A DNA stretch of 64,000 nucleotides. It comes from Psoroptes ovis (taxonomy: Eukaryota; Arthropoda; Arachnida; Sarcoptiformes; Psoroptidae). Below are positions 48,500-60,030 of the stretch, one piece after another (positions within the stretch are counted from its first letter, which is position 1; every line of letters starts with the position of its first letter). The translations under genes and the position numbers were made by a program. The notes beneath the pieces were generated by a model that searched no databases, had not been told where the DNA came from, and worked only from the letters and a program-made list of their open reading frames with translations. Location of the stretch: assembly GCA_002943765.1 (NCBI GenBank), contig PQWQ01000009.1:186001-250000 (forward strand). The letters run 5' to 3'.

Positions 48500-49542
48500 A
48501 TGAAAAATTTCAAATCAACTTTTTCGGTAATTTTATTTGTTTTAATCAATTTGATAATCATCGATTGTCGCCATCATGATTTTGATGAAAATAATCAAAG
48601 AAGATTATCCGATTTAACCAATAGAAGTACAAATTGGTTAGCTAGACGTGAGTTTTTTGTTCAAATTCCAATTAGTTTTATATTTTCAAAAAATTATTGT
48701 ATTTTGTTCATCAAAGCATTGAAAAATAGTATTAATAATGCAAAGAATAGTTTGAGCGGTAAAATGTCAAGTTTGACGAGTGACTTGAAATCGAATGGAT
48801 TGACTGACCAGCTATCGAATACGATTTCGAGTACTTTGTCAACAGTCACGAGCACGATTAGTGATTTAACATCAAGTTTATCTAGTTTGCTGTCCGGCTT
48901 GTTATCAACAATCCTATCATTACCATCATTTTTAGTGTCAACATTATCATCGTTGGTTGGCGGTTTGACGACAACAGTTGGCGATTTAGGCTCACTTACC
49001 AATACTTTATTGGACGGATTAACAGATTTAATTAGTCAATTGTTAAAATTAGATGTTATCAATACTGATCTTCTTGGAGAAATAACTAATACAGGATCTC
49101 ATTTTGTTGAAAATCTTGGCAGTATGCTCAATGATACAATCGATTCATTGAGATCTATGTTAGAAAATAGTCAGTAATAATCGATTGATTTTTGGATGGT
49201 AATTAATTTTTGTATAATTAATATTATATTCATTTAGCCGATTTGGATGATGAAACGTTACAAGGTGTCGTCGATCTATTGGATAATACGCTGAAATCCA
49301 CACAAGATACAACCACTCGTTTACTTAATTTAGTAAATTCAACAACAGATACAGTTGTCAATGGTTTGTTGAAAGGACTTTTAGAAAGTTTACAAGATTT
49401 ATTAGACGGAACAGCCAAACAACTAGAAGATTTACTCAGATCAGTACCTGATACACTTGATTCAGTCAATGAATCATTACGAAAAATTTTGAACGGACTA
49501 AAAAGTACGTTGGATAATTTAGCTAACGCCCTTGATTCATGA
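48500..49542 (+). CDS. Secreted Leu/Ser/Thr-rich amphipathic-helix protein, unknown family
   Basis: Exons 48500-48647, 48717-49169 and 49238-49542 (both junctions phase 1) give 301 residues. A signal peptide (about 1-23, ending IIIDCRHH) is followed by a short polar linker, then about 230 residues almost wholly of Leu, Ser, Thr, Asp and Gly in a 3-4 spacing: SNTISSTLSTVTSTISDL, SSLLSGLLSTILSLPSFL, TNTLLDGLTDLISQLLKLD, LLKGLLESLQDLLDG. Such spacing makes amphipathic helices able to bind lipid or self-associate. No Cys remains in the mature part and there are few aromatics. The second donor is GTCAGT (49170), chosen because it alone keeps phase. I do not recognise a family; a surfactant, lipid-carrier or structural secretion is conceivable. 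A strong TATA promoter suggests high, tissue-specific expression. Confidence 0.75.
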
Positions 49543-50562
49543 TTTTAATTGACATCTTCATTTCGAAAAAAACGACGTTATGAAAATGATATTTTAATTT
49601 AAATGAAAAAAATTACATTTTTTTTCAAACGAAAAATCATATTGATTTCTATTCAAATAATCAATCAAATTTCATTATCCAACAGAAAAAATTAAATTCC
49701 CGTTTCAGTAATACACCCCAAAATTATTATATCTTTTGTTTTAAACATATGCATAATTACATAATATATTTCTTCCACAATAATTTGAATATCATTTGAT
49801 TATATAATTAATTTAAATTATTACCAAAATGATTTCCCAATCGAAACCAACCTAATGCAAACAATGCATGCAACTTATAATTTGAAAAAATATATGATTA
49901 TTCATTTTCAATTGAGAATTGACAAGTAATTTTTTTTGTCAATTTTATCATCATTATTATTTTTTCAATTAGTATTTTTGATTTGACCCAGTCGCTGATT
50001 TAATTTATTATTTCGATTCAATTTTCGGTAAAGCTGACAAATACCAAATGAACTTGACGATTGACAATTAATTATGATTGTATGTGTGTTTGTGTGTGTG
50101 TGTGTGTGTGTCTGTCTAGTTGTGGATTTTGCTTAATTATTTTACTTTCTTACATTTGAAAATCATTTTAATCGAAAAAAAAAAACAATTCCCATGTGCA
50201 TATTTTCATTTGTATGTTTGAATGATGTTAGATTGTCCGAAGTTTGCTTAACTTGTTTCTCGAGTTAGCATTAATTTTAATTGAATCAATCATCAAAAAT
50301 CAGTTGCTTAATTTTCATTTTTCAACTACATGAAAAAACAAAAAACAAAACATCCACACATTAACGAATGAACATAAATTAATTGTCATTTGAATGAAAA
50401 ATGAACAAAATTTCATCAACGAATTAATTGAACATTGAACATTGATTAATTTTTTTGTTGTTTGTTGATTGTCAAACAAAAATAATGAAAAACAAACAAA
50501 CAAATAATTTAATCAATGAATAATGAATCAAATTAATTGCAACTAGATAATTGTGCTGATTA

Positions 50563-50673
50563 TTACATCTGCTCAAAAAACTTTGGACCAAAATACTGAA
50601 TAGTTCCTTGAGAATTCACCTGAATTTGTTGTGGTTGTACCGCCAAATGGCAATTAATGATTGGTGCAGTACT
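50563..50673 (-). CDS. Orphan last-exon candidate
   Basis: On the minus strand a polypyrimidine-AG acceptor (TTTTTCTCTCGAATTAG, AG at 50676-50675) is followed by 37 in-frame codons to TAA. They read STAPIINCHLAVQPQQIQV, then GTIQYFGPKFFEQM. Composition is strongly protein-like, unlike the surrounding DNA. It lacks a start, so upstream exons should lie to the right on the minus strand; I found none that I can join. Family unknown. Confidence 0.4.
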   Translation of the reverse strand, partial: STAPIINCHLAVQPQQIQVNSQGTIQYFGPKFFEQM

Positions 50674-52796
50674 TCTAATTCGAGAGAAAAATAAAAACTT
50701 TTAATTTGTCAAAAGAAAAATCTCGAGTTTTTTCATTTCATCAGTGTTTCCAAACCTTTTTTCAATCAATTTTTCCAAGCAAAATTACTGCATAGTGCTG
50801 CTGCATGACTAAGTTTTAGAATGAATGTGCTGCTGCATGAAATTGAACATAAATCGATTAATTTATTTATGAAAAAAAATAAATAAATTTATTCAAGTTT
50901 TTTTTTTTACTTTCTATGTTTGTTTCGTGAGGTTAAATAAAATCAAAGAAAAAAAATTGTTTTAGAAATTAAATCAGTTGAAATGTTCGACATTCAAGTT
51001 TGTTTTTTTTTTCCAAAATGTTCATTTATGACGATTAATGGCGAATGGGAGCAATGTTTTTTCTTCAAATGACAACTTTCATTGCCATTTGACAATATGT
51101 TTCATTTCATTTTTCTTTATAAAAATATTTAAAATTTACATAAGTGACAGTTTCCATAGTGTATATGATGAATGTAATTAATGATTATGAGTAAATTATT
51201 TAAATTTTTCCACATAGAAAATTCAAATATTTTAATCATCAAATTGATTTATCAAGTTTCAAAGTGAAAATCATCCGAAAAATAGAAACAATGTTGGTTC
51301 AATATGGTTTTTTTTCGTTTGATTTGATCAATAAATTTACTGAAAAATTCTACGATTATCACCTCTTAGGATGATGGCCAATTTATATCCGAAAAAAAAT
51401 TTTTTGAAAAATTTCTTTTTTGTAATTGGCTTATTGGATTTCCTCAAAAAAAATGAATCATATTTTTTTTTGTTGAGCCACAAAAACCTAAGGCAAATCG
51501 TATTCTCCATTTGGAGTGAAGAGAAATTCATTTCAAACGATAATAATGACTGCGGTGTGGAACCCAGATGAGACTTTACCAAAAAAATTTATCACCAAAA
51601 TTATTATTATTTAAAACCTCATTTACCTCAATGGTCATATTTATCCTTATGATGATCAGTAAGCGAAAATTTATTTATATTAGTCATGGTTTAGGATAGA
51701 TTTTTTTTTGCCTGAAAAAATAACGATAATATTGACAATGAATCAACAATAAAATATTTTTTTTAATGATATTTTTCTTTTATTATTTTTTTTGGGAACA
51801 AAAATTTTGTTGAAAATCGATTTTCATTGAAAATATAATACAAAGAAATGTAAAATCATAAATAGTTTTGATGATATCATTATTTAAGAAAAAAAAAATT
51901 AGTGTAAAATGGCAGCATATTTGAATGTAAGTATGAAAGTTTGTGGTTGTGACAATTATACAAAAATAAAGCAAAGCAAAGAATTAATGTAAATATTTCT
52001 GTATGAAATGAAAATAGAAGGAATAATAATAATTTAAAAAAAAAATACGGAAGTTTTTCTTGAGCATTACATAATAATAATTATTCACTTGTAATGCTTC
52101 TTTAAATTATTAAATCTTTATAATATTTTTTATTTCAAAGAAATTCTCATCTCAGAAAAATCGATCTTGTCTTTTTTTCTGATTTTCATCAAGTTTAAAA
52201 AAACAAATGTGTGTACAAAAGATGAATGAATATTTGTTGAAAAAAAATATCAAACGAATTCAATGACATTTCATGAGCATATGACAATAATATACGTGTG
52301 ATTTAATTCCGAAACAAATGCAAAACATACAAAATATCATCATTAATCAATGATGTTGATTGTCAAAACTCTCTATTTCCAATTATTAAATTGATTATTC
52401 AGTTGTTTGTTTGTTTCGATGATGTTTGCATCGATTTCACTATCGGTTCAAGTTTAAACTGAAAATGATTTGTTTGATTGATGAAGGAAATGTATCGAAA
52501 TTATGCTATTATATTTGATTTGTAATTAATTAATCATTTCCATTCATTCATTCATTATGATTATGATTATGATTATAATAATAATTTATTATTTTCAATA
52601 ATTAGCACACATCTTCAAGGTTTCCGTAATATTTATAGCTATCTTATTATTTAAATGTATCCAATGCATATCTATCAATCAAAATTGAAATAAAATAAAA
52701 CGTTTGCAGTAATCATGATAGTTTGAGCTTTGTTTTTTTCATATTTCCTAAATGAAAATGTATTTAATTGAAACGTAATATCGGTTTTTATTTCAG

Positions 52797-52885
52797 GTCA
52801 TCCATATGAAAACACCTATGGTTTTCGAAATATTGATTTAAATTATGTATTGGATTGTATTTTTTTTTTATCAGCAATCATTTGA
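52797..52885 (+). CDS. Orphan exon candidate
   Basis: The acceptor TTTTTATTTCAG ends at 52796. The frame then reads HPYENTYGFRNIDLNYVLD and ends at TGA 52883-52885; a GTATTG donor after the Tyr codon is another possible end. No partner exon is identified. It could belong to the transcript of the membrane protein at 53680, but the phase does not clearly fit. Confidence 0.2.
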
Positions 52886-53679
52886 GTACATTGTTAAAGA
52901 TTTAAACTAAATATTTTTTTTCAAACAAATAGTTTTAGATATAAAAATGTGTAGCAAATGCATATACAGCAACACAATCAGCATGACTGTCAAATTGTGT
53001 TTTGGGTAAGAGAAATAGGCAAACAAACAAACAAAAACACACACACATAAACAAACTAAACTCAAAATTACCATTTTACCGCCAGAAGATTATGCGAAAA
53101 ATAAAATCAAATTCATCCATCATTTTTTCCTTTTCATTTCAATATTAATTCATTTATATGAAAAGTAAAAATCATTATCTTAAAGCATCACTAACTACCG
53201 ATATCATTCATCAATGAATGATTGATTGATTGATCGATTGATGATAAAAAATAATAAAATAAATAAGCAAATAAGTAAATAGAAACAACAAGCCGACAAT
53301 ATATTTTGATAATATGCATATTTTATCATCATTATCATAACCATAAATATAACATATTAGCGGCATATCAATGAATGTGAATGTAAATAATGATAAAATA
53401 TTTTCACATGAATCTTATTTATTTGTTATTATTATTTTATTTATCAATAAATGAATTTTAAATTATTTCATTTAATCATCATCATCATAATCATTCATAT
53501 TTGAAACAAATAATCAAGAAATATTAAATTTTTGTTTTGAATTTTATTGAATTATTCAAATTAATTCTATTCATTTATGTATTATAAATTGTCATTGTCG
53601 TCATTGATTGCAATTGCAACAACCCCTCATGTTCTGATTAATTTTTTTTTTATTTGAAATAATTTTTTTTCGAAGAAAA

Positions 53680-54158
53680 ATGAATAAAGAATTAATGTTG
53701 ATACAATTTTCCAAGTATATGACTATCGGAACCGTTTCTGTTATAGTTGTAATGATTGTCACATTGATTGGTCTTTGGATCTATTCAGAATGGTTAATTT
53801 ATCAAGAAAAGTATGTTGAATAAATATATGATTATCAGGTGATATTCATTTTGATTTATTATTTTTATTATGAAAATATTTCACGTGAAACATATACAGG
53901 AAGAATAAACGATTGGACATTGTACGCGATAAAATGGATGGAATCGAAATGAAAAGATTATTGCGAAGAAATTCTAGTCAAACTGATCAAGCGAATAATA
54001 ATAATTTGATTAATAAATCAGATTTGGCTATTGATATACCGACAGATACAACCGCTGCAACCACGACCTCTCATGCATCTAATCGACGATCATCAACATT
54101 GAATAATAATAAACATATAAGTTTAAAATCATTAGATGGTTTACCTTCTAAAAACTGA
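53680..54158 (+). CDS. Small single-pass membrane protein, unknown family
   Basis: Exons 53680-53810 and 53900-54158 join in phase 2 to give 129 residues. An in-frame TGA at 53635 supports ATG 53680 as the start. About 15 residues precede a strong membrane helix (MTIGTVSVIVVMIVTLIGLW, about 14-33). It is followed by a basic stub (EKKKNKRLD) and a polar, Asn/Ser/Thr-rich tail with RLLRRNSSQTD and NRRSSTL, which look like basophilic kinase sites. Positive charge after the helix suggests a cytosolic C-terminus. It resembles a small accessory membrane subunit, but I do not recognise it. Convergent with the Cys-rich secreted gene, 155 bp between stops. Confidence 0.7.
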
Positions 54159-54313
54159 GGAAAAAATTATTGTCATCAGCGATTTACATTCAAAGGAAAA
54201 AATATTCGTTTTAATGTAATGTTGTGTAAATATTTATTTTAAAAAATATGAAAAATTATTGAATTTGAATATTCGAAGATAATAACAAGAATAATGCAAA
54301 AAAATAATAATGA

Positions 54314-54897
54314 TCAAAAATTATATTTCGAAAATAATGTTTTTGGCTTTTCAAATGAAACAAATCTTAATCGATGTCTTCGTTGTCTTTGTTGTTGTTT
54401 TGAGATTTTATTTGCTGCACCACTTTTTATTCGTGTTTGTGAACAATATGCGCTATGTAATAATGTTATACAACAGCTATGAAAACGTTTATAAACAAAT
54501 TCATTAAAAATTTGACAAACAAATGTTGTTTCGGAAAAATTTCCTTGTCTTGATTGTATAAAATATTGACAACAATCACGTGTTGGTTCTTCACTATCTA
54601 AATCATGATTTTTCCATGGTTTTAAACCACAACGACAGCTTACAATCGATTCATTTGTACTTGTCTCAATTGTTTCTGATGCATATTGATCAATCGATTG
54701 AGGTCCATTTGATGCGACTAATACGTTGAATTTTAAATAATAAAAAAATGAATGAATAAATTTTTTGAATATAGGGGAAAAAATTAGATTAATGACATAC
54801 CTGTATTATCTCTGAACAAAAATGACCACATTAGGAACCAAAATAAAAATAAATGTGAGTAATTTTCAAGGAAGATGATGACGATATTTGGTTTCAT
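54314..54897 (-). CDS. Cysteine-rich secreted protein, unknown family
   Basis: Exons 54897-54801 and 54717-54314 join in phase 1 to give 166 residues. The second exon has no internal ATG, so it is easily missed. The first exon encodes a hydrophobic leader (LFLFWFLMWSFLFRD) preceded by a short polar stretch. The mature part has eight cysteines in a C-x-C ... CC ... C ... CC ... C pattern: SCRCGLKPW, RDCCQYF, TFVCQIF, HSCCITLLHSAYC. A basic Gln/Arg tail (KQQQRQRRHRLR) follows. Paired CC motifs and an even cysteine count suggest a disulfide-locked helical fold, as in growth-factor or hormone-like proteins. I cannot name the family. Confidence 0.7.
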
Positions 54898-55981
54898 TAT
54901 TTCCAAGAATTCAAATTATTTTTTTGTTCTTTAAATCTAATCAAAAAAAAAAATTAGGAAAATAATTTCGAAAAAAAGTGTGTTTGAATAAACAAGTTGA
55001 AATGAACGAATGATGAATTTTGAATGTGAAATTTTTTCTTCATAATTTCATTTCTTATGATTACAAATTGTAAAATAATTTCAAAGCTTTTTTTTTGAAT
55101 TTAAAATCGATTTCTTCTTTTAAGAAAAAAATGAAATGAAAAACAAACAAATATGCAACGATTCATGTGAATTTATCGTTCATTCATCTATGCATATTAT
55201 TTCTAATAAATAATCTCTTTTCTTTGGGAATGGAACAAAAACTGAACGATTTCTCTCAATCTCTTCTTGAATAATTATTAATTAATCAATTAGTGTTTGT
55301 ATAATTTTCAATTGCTCTAAATACGTAAAGAAAAAAACAAACATTCCATCTTTGATTGAAAATTTTGTTAATAATTCTAATAACATTTAAGATAAATTTT
55401 TGTTGAAAAAAAAAATATGAAATCAAGATTAAGATTAAAATCCTGTGATATTTTTCTTTTTTTTTCTTTAATGTTACTTTTTATTTCATTCATATTATAT
55501 GATGATGAACAATATTGCCGTCGTCCTTGACTGCCTTTGTGTATGAATTTTTTTTTTATTTTTTCAAATATTCATAACTGATAATGAATGATTATAATCG
55601 ATTATTGTGTGGTTCATTTTGTCATATATGTAAGGTGAAATGACTGGATTTTGAATAATCGAATAAGGAAAATTATATTAATTGAATGTTTTAATTTGCT
55701 TGTTTATACACACTAATCAGTCAATTTGTCAAAAAAGAAAAAAAATGATTGGGTAAAAATAAAATTTTTAAATTTAATTTTCGAACATAAGCTTGAATCA
55801 TCATTGTTAAGCTGTTGTTGTGGGCATATAAAATTGAAATTCATTTCCATATGCTTTGATATTCATAAATTTTTGTTTGTTTTTTTAGTCGTTTTTATTT
55901 TGTTTTAATTTTTTTATCAATTGAATTTGAATTATTTAGTGTTTGATTGGTTTTAAGAGAAATTTTTGAAAAAAGTAAAAA
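54898..55981. other. Intergenic spacer
   Basis: A/T-rich region between the divergent Cys-rich gene and the tetraspanin; it must contain both promoters. No distinctive motif, repeat or open frame of coding character was seen. Confidence 0.45.
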
Positions 55982-57073
55982 ATGGTATCGATTCGTGGTT
56001 CAATAGCAAAATCAATGATTTGCATGATAAACACATTGATTATGATTATATCATTATCAATGATATTGTTTGGTTTACAAATGAAAATACAACAACAGCT
56101 GAAACCGCAATCGGATGAATTAGCATTGGTTCAAAATTTAAATATTAATACTACTGAAAATGGTCAAAATAATACTGTTATTAGCCACAATGATGATGAT
56201 GAAATTGCACTATTCGGTATTATAAAATGGAAACAATTATCAAACATTTTGATCATAATTGGTTTTATTCTATTTATAATAACAATATTCAGTTTTTGTT
56301 CCATATTAAGTGAATCATTATTAATGATGAATATTTACATATATTTCTTAACAATTTTATTCATTACTTTATCGATTTTAATTGTATTGATCATAATATT
56401 CAATAGACCATTGATTGAATTTATGAAACATATATTTGTCAAAAAAATTCAATCAATTTCAAAACAAACGAATTATGATGATGATGGGAAAAAATCATTA
56501 ATCAACAATATATTATTTGTACAAAATTTTCAGCAAATATTCCAATGTTGTGGTATCGATTCTGTGAATGATTGGCATAATAAGAATTTTGCAAACATCT
56601 CCTTAGGTAATGATTATTTGCCATCAAGTTGTTGCTCATCATTGTTGATAAATGAACAGCAACAACAAAATCTTTCAATTAATGGATTTTATTTTAGCGC
56701 AAACGGGTTGAATATTTGTCATAAAAATGATTCAAATAAATTCATTGTGAATCATGTTGGATGTTTTTCAGATAAACAAATATTTTTTTATCGTCTATTT
56801 TCAGTATTGATATTCATTATTATAATAACAGCAATATTACTCATAATATCATTAACCTGTTGTATTGAACGTGATAAACATTATCAATTATCATATTTAC
56901 TGAATAAACAATATGCACAACATATTTCTGGTTATCATCATCAATATGGTAATCAATCAAATTGTCCATTTGCTCGTAAAAATAATTTTGTTGATCAATA
57001 TTTCAATCAACAATCAGCTTTCCGACACCAACAACAATCACAACTGAAAGCACCATCCAATGCGAATTTATGA
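55982..57073 (+). CDS. Tetraspanin
   Basis: A single-exon frame of 363 residues, longer than the usual 230-280. Four hydrophobic segments lie at about 11-33, 87-108, 114-141 and 268-295. The large extracellular loop has the family CCG motif in IFQCCGIDSVNDW (about residue 187), a second pair in SSCCSS, then single cysteines in NICHKN and VGCFSD, making six. A cysteine pair follows TM4 (LTCCIERDKH), a likely palmitoylation site. Unusual are the enlarged, Asn-rich small loop between TM1 and TM2 and a Gln/His-rich C-tail of about 65 residues. Tetraspanins organise membrane microdomains with integrins and signalling proteins. The subfamily is not assigned. Confidence 0.9.
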   Translation: MVSIRGSIAKSMICMINTLIMIISLSMILFGLQMKIQQQLKPQSDELALVQNLNINTTENGQNNTVISHNDDDEIALFGIIKWKQLSNILIIIGFILFIITIFSFCSILSESLLMMNIYIYFLTILFITLSILIVLIIIFNRPLIEFMKHIFVKKIQSISKQTNYDDDGKKSLINNILFVQNFQQIFQCCGIDSVNDWHNKNFANISLGNDYLPSSCCSSLLINEQQQQNLSINGFYFSANGLNICHKNDSNKFIVNHVGCFSDKQIFFYRLFSVLIFIIIITAILLIISLTCCIERDKHYQLSYLLNKQYAQHISGYHHQYGNQSNCPFARKNNFVDQYFNQQSAFRHQQQSQLKAPSNANL

Positions 57074-57139
57074 TGAAAACTATTTGAAAATTCTGATATT
57101 ATGATTTGTTTGAGAATAAATTTTTGAATTCAAATATAT

Positions 57140-57760
57140 GCTATAAGTTTTTTAAAAATCCATAAAGGCAATAGTCTTTGCAAATTTTTGAAAAAATCGA
57201 AAAAATCTAAAGCTATTCATCGCCATCTTTTTTCAAAAAAACAAAGGCCATAAACTGGCTTTTTTCTCAAAAAAAGTTGGGCTATAGAGTGCCATCTTTT
57301 TTCAAAGAAATCAAAGGCTATGGAGCGCCATCTTTTTTTCAAAAAAATCAAAGGTTATAGACTGGCAATTTTTTCAATTTCTTAGAAAATATCCAAAAAC
57401 TATAGCCTTAGATTTTTCCAAAATGCTCGAAAATTTGCAAAGAATATAGCCTTTGATTTTTTGGTAAAAGATAGCGATGTATAACTTTTGATTTTTGTGA
57501 AAAAATTGTCAGTCTATAATCTTTAGAAATTTTTGAAAACATCTTATAGTCTTTGCATTTTCTCTTAAAAATCGAAAAAATCTAAGGCTAGTCTTTGGGA
57601 GTTTTTGAAAAATTCAAAAAAAATCTTAGGCTATACATCGTAAAAATATTTCAAAAAATCGAAAAAATCTAAGGATATAGTCTTTGTAGATTTTTCAGAA
57701 TTTCAAAAGAATAGTCTTTGCAATTTTTCTGAAAATTGAAAAAATATATGAGGTTCATCG
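57140..57760. repeat. Block of inverted and tandem degenerate repeats
   Basis: The block is built of variants of CGCCATCTTTTTTCAAAAAA with AATCAAAGGCTATAG. Three direct copies (near 57220, 57289 and 57326) lie in the left half, and reverse-complement versions lie in the right half (AGCCTTTGATTTTTTGG... at 57448-57479). TTATAGACTGGCAATTTTTT (57355-57374) is matched in inverse by 57498-57520. Outer units with ATAGTCTTTGCAAATTTTTG also repeat. Transcribed, it could fold into a long imperfect hairpin. It may be a non-autonomous transposon remnant, a satellite fragment or a small-RNA source. Confidence 0.6.
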
Positions 57761-58186
57761 TTATTCTGAAAGAGGCTTTGAATTATTTAATTAAATGCTG
57801 ATTAATAATTGAATATATGACTATTCATTAAATAATGTTTTATGACGGCAGAAAACGGCATATCTTTCAATTATCATTCTTAAAAAACAAATAAATTGTA
57901 AATGTGATAAATCTGCTAATTGATAAGGTGAATATAAGTATAGCCATGTGATTAATTCATGATTAAACGTCTCAATCCAATGTCTGTGATTTGTATTTTT
58001 ATTTCATTTGAAAAATCAGCTTAGTGAACAATCATAAAATCGCACTTTATTTAACATTAATATAATTAATAATGCTTTTGATTCAATTAAATCGATCAAA
58101 AATGTGTTGAAATCGGTTTTCTTCTTTCTTTTTTTTTGCAATCGTAACAATTGAAATTATTGAAACTCAATTGAACATCGCCAGCA
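57761..58186. other. Promoter region of the purple acid phosphatase gene
   Basis: 426 bp of A/T-rich sequence between the repeat block and the phosphatase ATG. A possible TATA variant is present near 57934 (GTGAATATAAGTATAG), but it is about 250 bp upstream. No other motif is recognised. Confidence 0.35.
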
Positions 58187-59779
58187 ATGAAAATTGGATA
58201 CAATTTATTAATTATTCAATTAATATTGTATTTCAACAATGTAACGTCAATTGAACAGATTCATCTTTCACTTGGAAGTAAGTGTTTGTCAAGTTCTCTG
58301 CAATTAATTTTAAATATTCATTTCTATCATTGAAAATAGCTGATGAAACAGAAATGATCGTAACATGGACGATACCCGATCAAATTTCATTGTATCGAGG
58401 ATTCGTATATTATTATACAAACAATAAAGAACCAACGAATTTAGTTGAAGCTGAAATTGAACAATTTAAAGATAATAAAACCATTTATTGTACATATCGA
58501 GCATTGTTGAAAAATCTTGAAACAAATTCAACTTATTGTAAATGATTTTGCTTTGTTTAATTTGAAAAAATAATTAAATTATCAATTGTTTCTATCTTGA
58601 TAGATTATTGGATTGTACAAAATGGTAAAAAGTCCCATACCCATCATTTCAGAACACTGCCTTCGGGCAATAAATGGCTGCCAAGATTTGCTATTTACGG
58701 TGATTTAGGATATGTTAATGATCGTTCAATTCCTTTTCTGCGAAAAGATGTTATGAATGATATGTATGATGTTATTTTTCATGTTGGTGATTTTGCTTAT
58801 GATCTTCCATCGGTAAGTACCAAATATTTTCTGCCCAAGCCCAATTTGTCATTTTCAATATGAATGTCAGGAAAATGGCTGGTGTGGTCATAACTTCATG
58901 AGATCAATTGAACCTGTTGCGTCACAAGTACCATATATGACTTGTCCAGGAAATCATGAACAATATAATAATTTTAGTCATTATGATTCACGTTTCTCTA
59001 TGATAGGTGATCGTCATAAACCAATGTATAATTTATCATTGAATAAACGTATTAATAATCATTTTCATTCAATGGATATTGGTCCAGCTCATATTATAAT
59101 GTTTTCAACTGAATATTATTATTACACGGAATATGGATGGAATCAGATACCAACACAATATGAATGGCTTGAAAAAGATTTGATTCGTGCGAATCAAAAT
59201 AGACATGAACGACCATGGATTATTGTGATGGGTCATCGTCCGCTATATTGCCTGAAAATGGGTGATGATTCTTGTGATCATGAAACAATGGAAAGAAAAG
59301 AGATTCGTCAAGGTATTCATATGCATCAAAGGTCTAACTCTCCTAGGGAATACGGTTTAGAACAATTGTTTTTCAAATATGGTGTTGACATTCAATTCTA
59401 TGGCCATGAACATTTCTATGCCCGTTTAGATCCAATTTTCAATTATACTGTTCTTAGTGGAAAAAGTACAAATAATCCTTATGATCATCCACAAGGTCCT
59501 ATTCATATAACGACTGGCAGTGCCGGTAATATTGAATTACATCCACCATTTAATAATCTCAAAAATTGGGTTAGCTGCCATTTTTTAGATTATGGCTATA
59601 CACGTTTATTTTTTGAAGATGAATTCCATATACGATTACAACAGGTTTCTGATGATCAAAATGGTGAGGTTTTGGATGAAATTAATATACTTAAAAGTAC
59701 ACCATATCCACATTGGATGCAGCAACTAAAATCATTTAATTTATATAAAATGGAAGCAATTAAATCAAATAATGTTTAA
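58187..59779 (+). CDS. ACP7: Purple acid phosphatase (ACP7-type)
   Basis: Exons 58187-58277, 58340-58537, 58604-58812 and 58871-59779 (phases 1, 1, 0) give 468 residues (human ACP7 438). The secreted binuclear metallophosphatase hydrolyses phosphate monoesters at acid pH. A signal peptide (about 1-21) is followed by a fibronectin-like N-domain (MIVTWTIPDQ, YWIVQNGKKSHTHHFRTLP) and the catalytic domain. Its metal motifs are in order: YGDLGY, HVGDFAYD, CPGNHEQYNNF, VMGHRPLYC and FYGHEHFYARLDP. The C-terminal part has GPIHITTGSAGNIE and DYGYTRLFFED. All ligand motifs are intact. Confidence 0.95.
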
Positions 59780-60030
59780 AATATTTATTAAATATGAATA
59801 TCAATTTAAATTGATATTTACTTGTATATTGATAGTTAATTGTTTTTCAATCAGTTTAATTAGTTTTTTATTTGTTTCACTCTCCACCTGTTTAAACAAA
59901 AGAAATAATTTTTAAAAAATTTATAAATAATGACGATTCAACGGAGAAAAAATGAAAAAAATCAAAATTATAGAAATAATTTCTCAAATTCAAAATAAAA
60001 AATTGTAATTAATTTCTTCTCCAATCAAAA

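Larger units (their letters stand above)
49543..53679. other. 4.1-kb gene-poor region
   Basis: Mostly noncoding: (TG)n at about 50082-50111, CAAA-type repeats near 50490-50510, a local duplication of TGCTGCTGCATGA near 50798 and 50830, and A/T runs. Two candidate orphan exons are listed separately. The right part must contain the promoter of the small membrane protein at 53680. Confidence 0.4.

Noticed and set aside
51337..51582. Overlapping frames on both strands, one with a lectin-like NDCG stretch
   Set aside because: Both strands are open because of low stop density in an A/T-rich palindromic area; no exon boundaries fit and the lectin resemblance is limited to a few residues.
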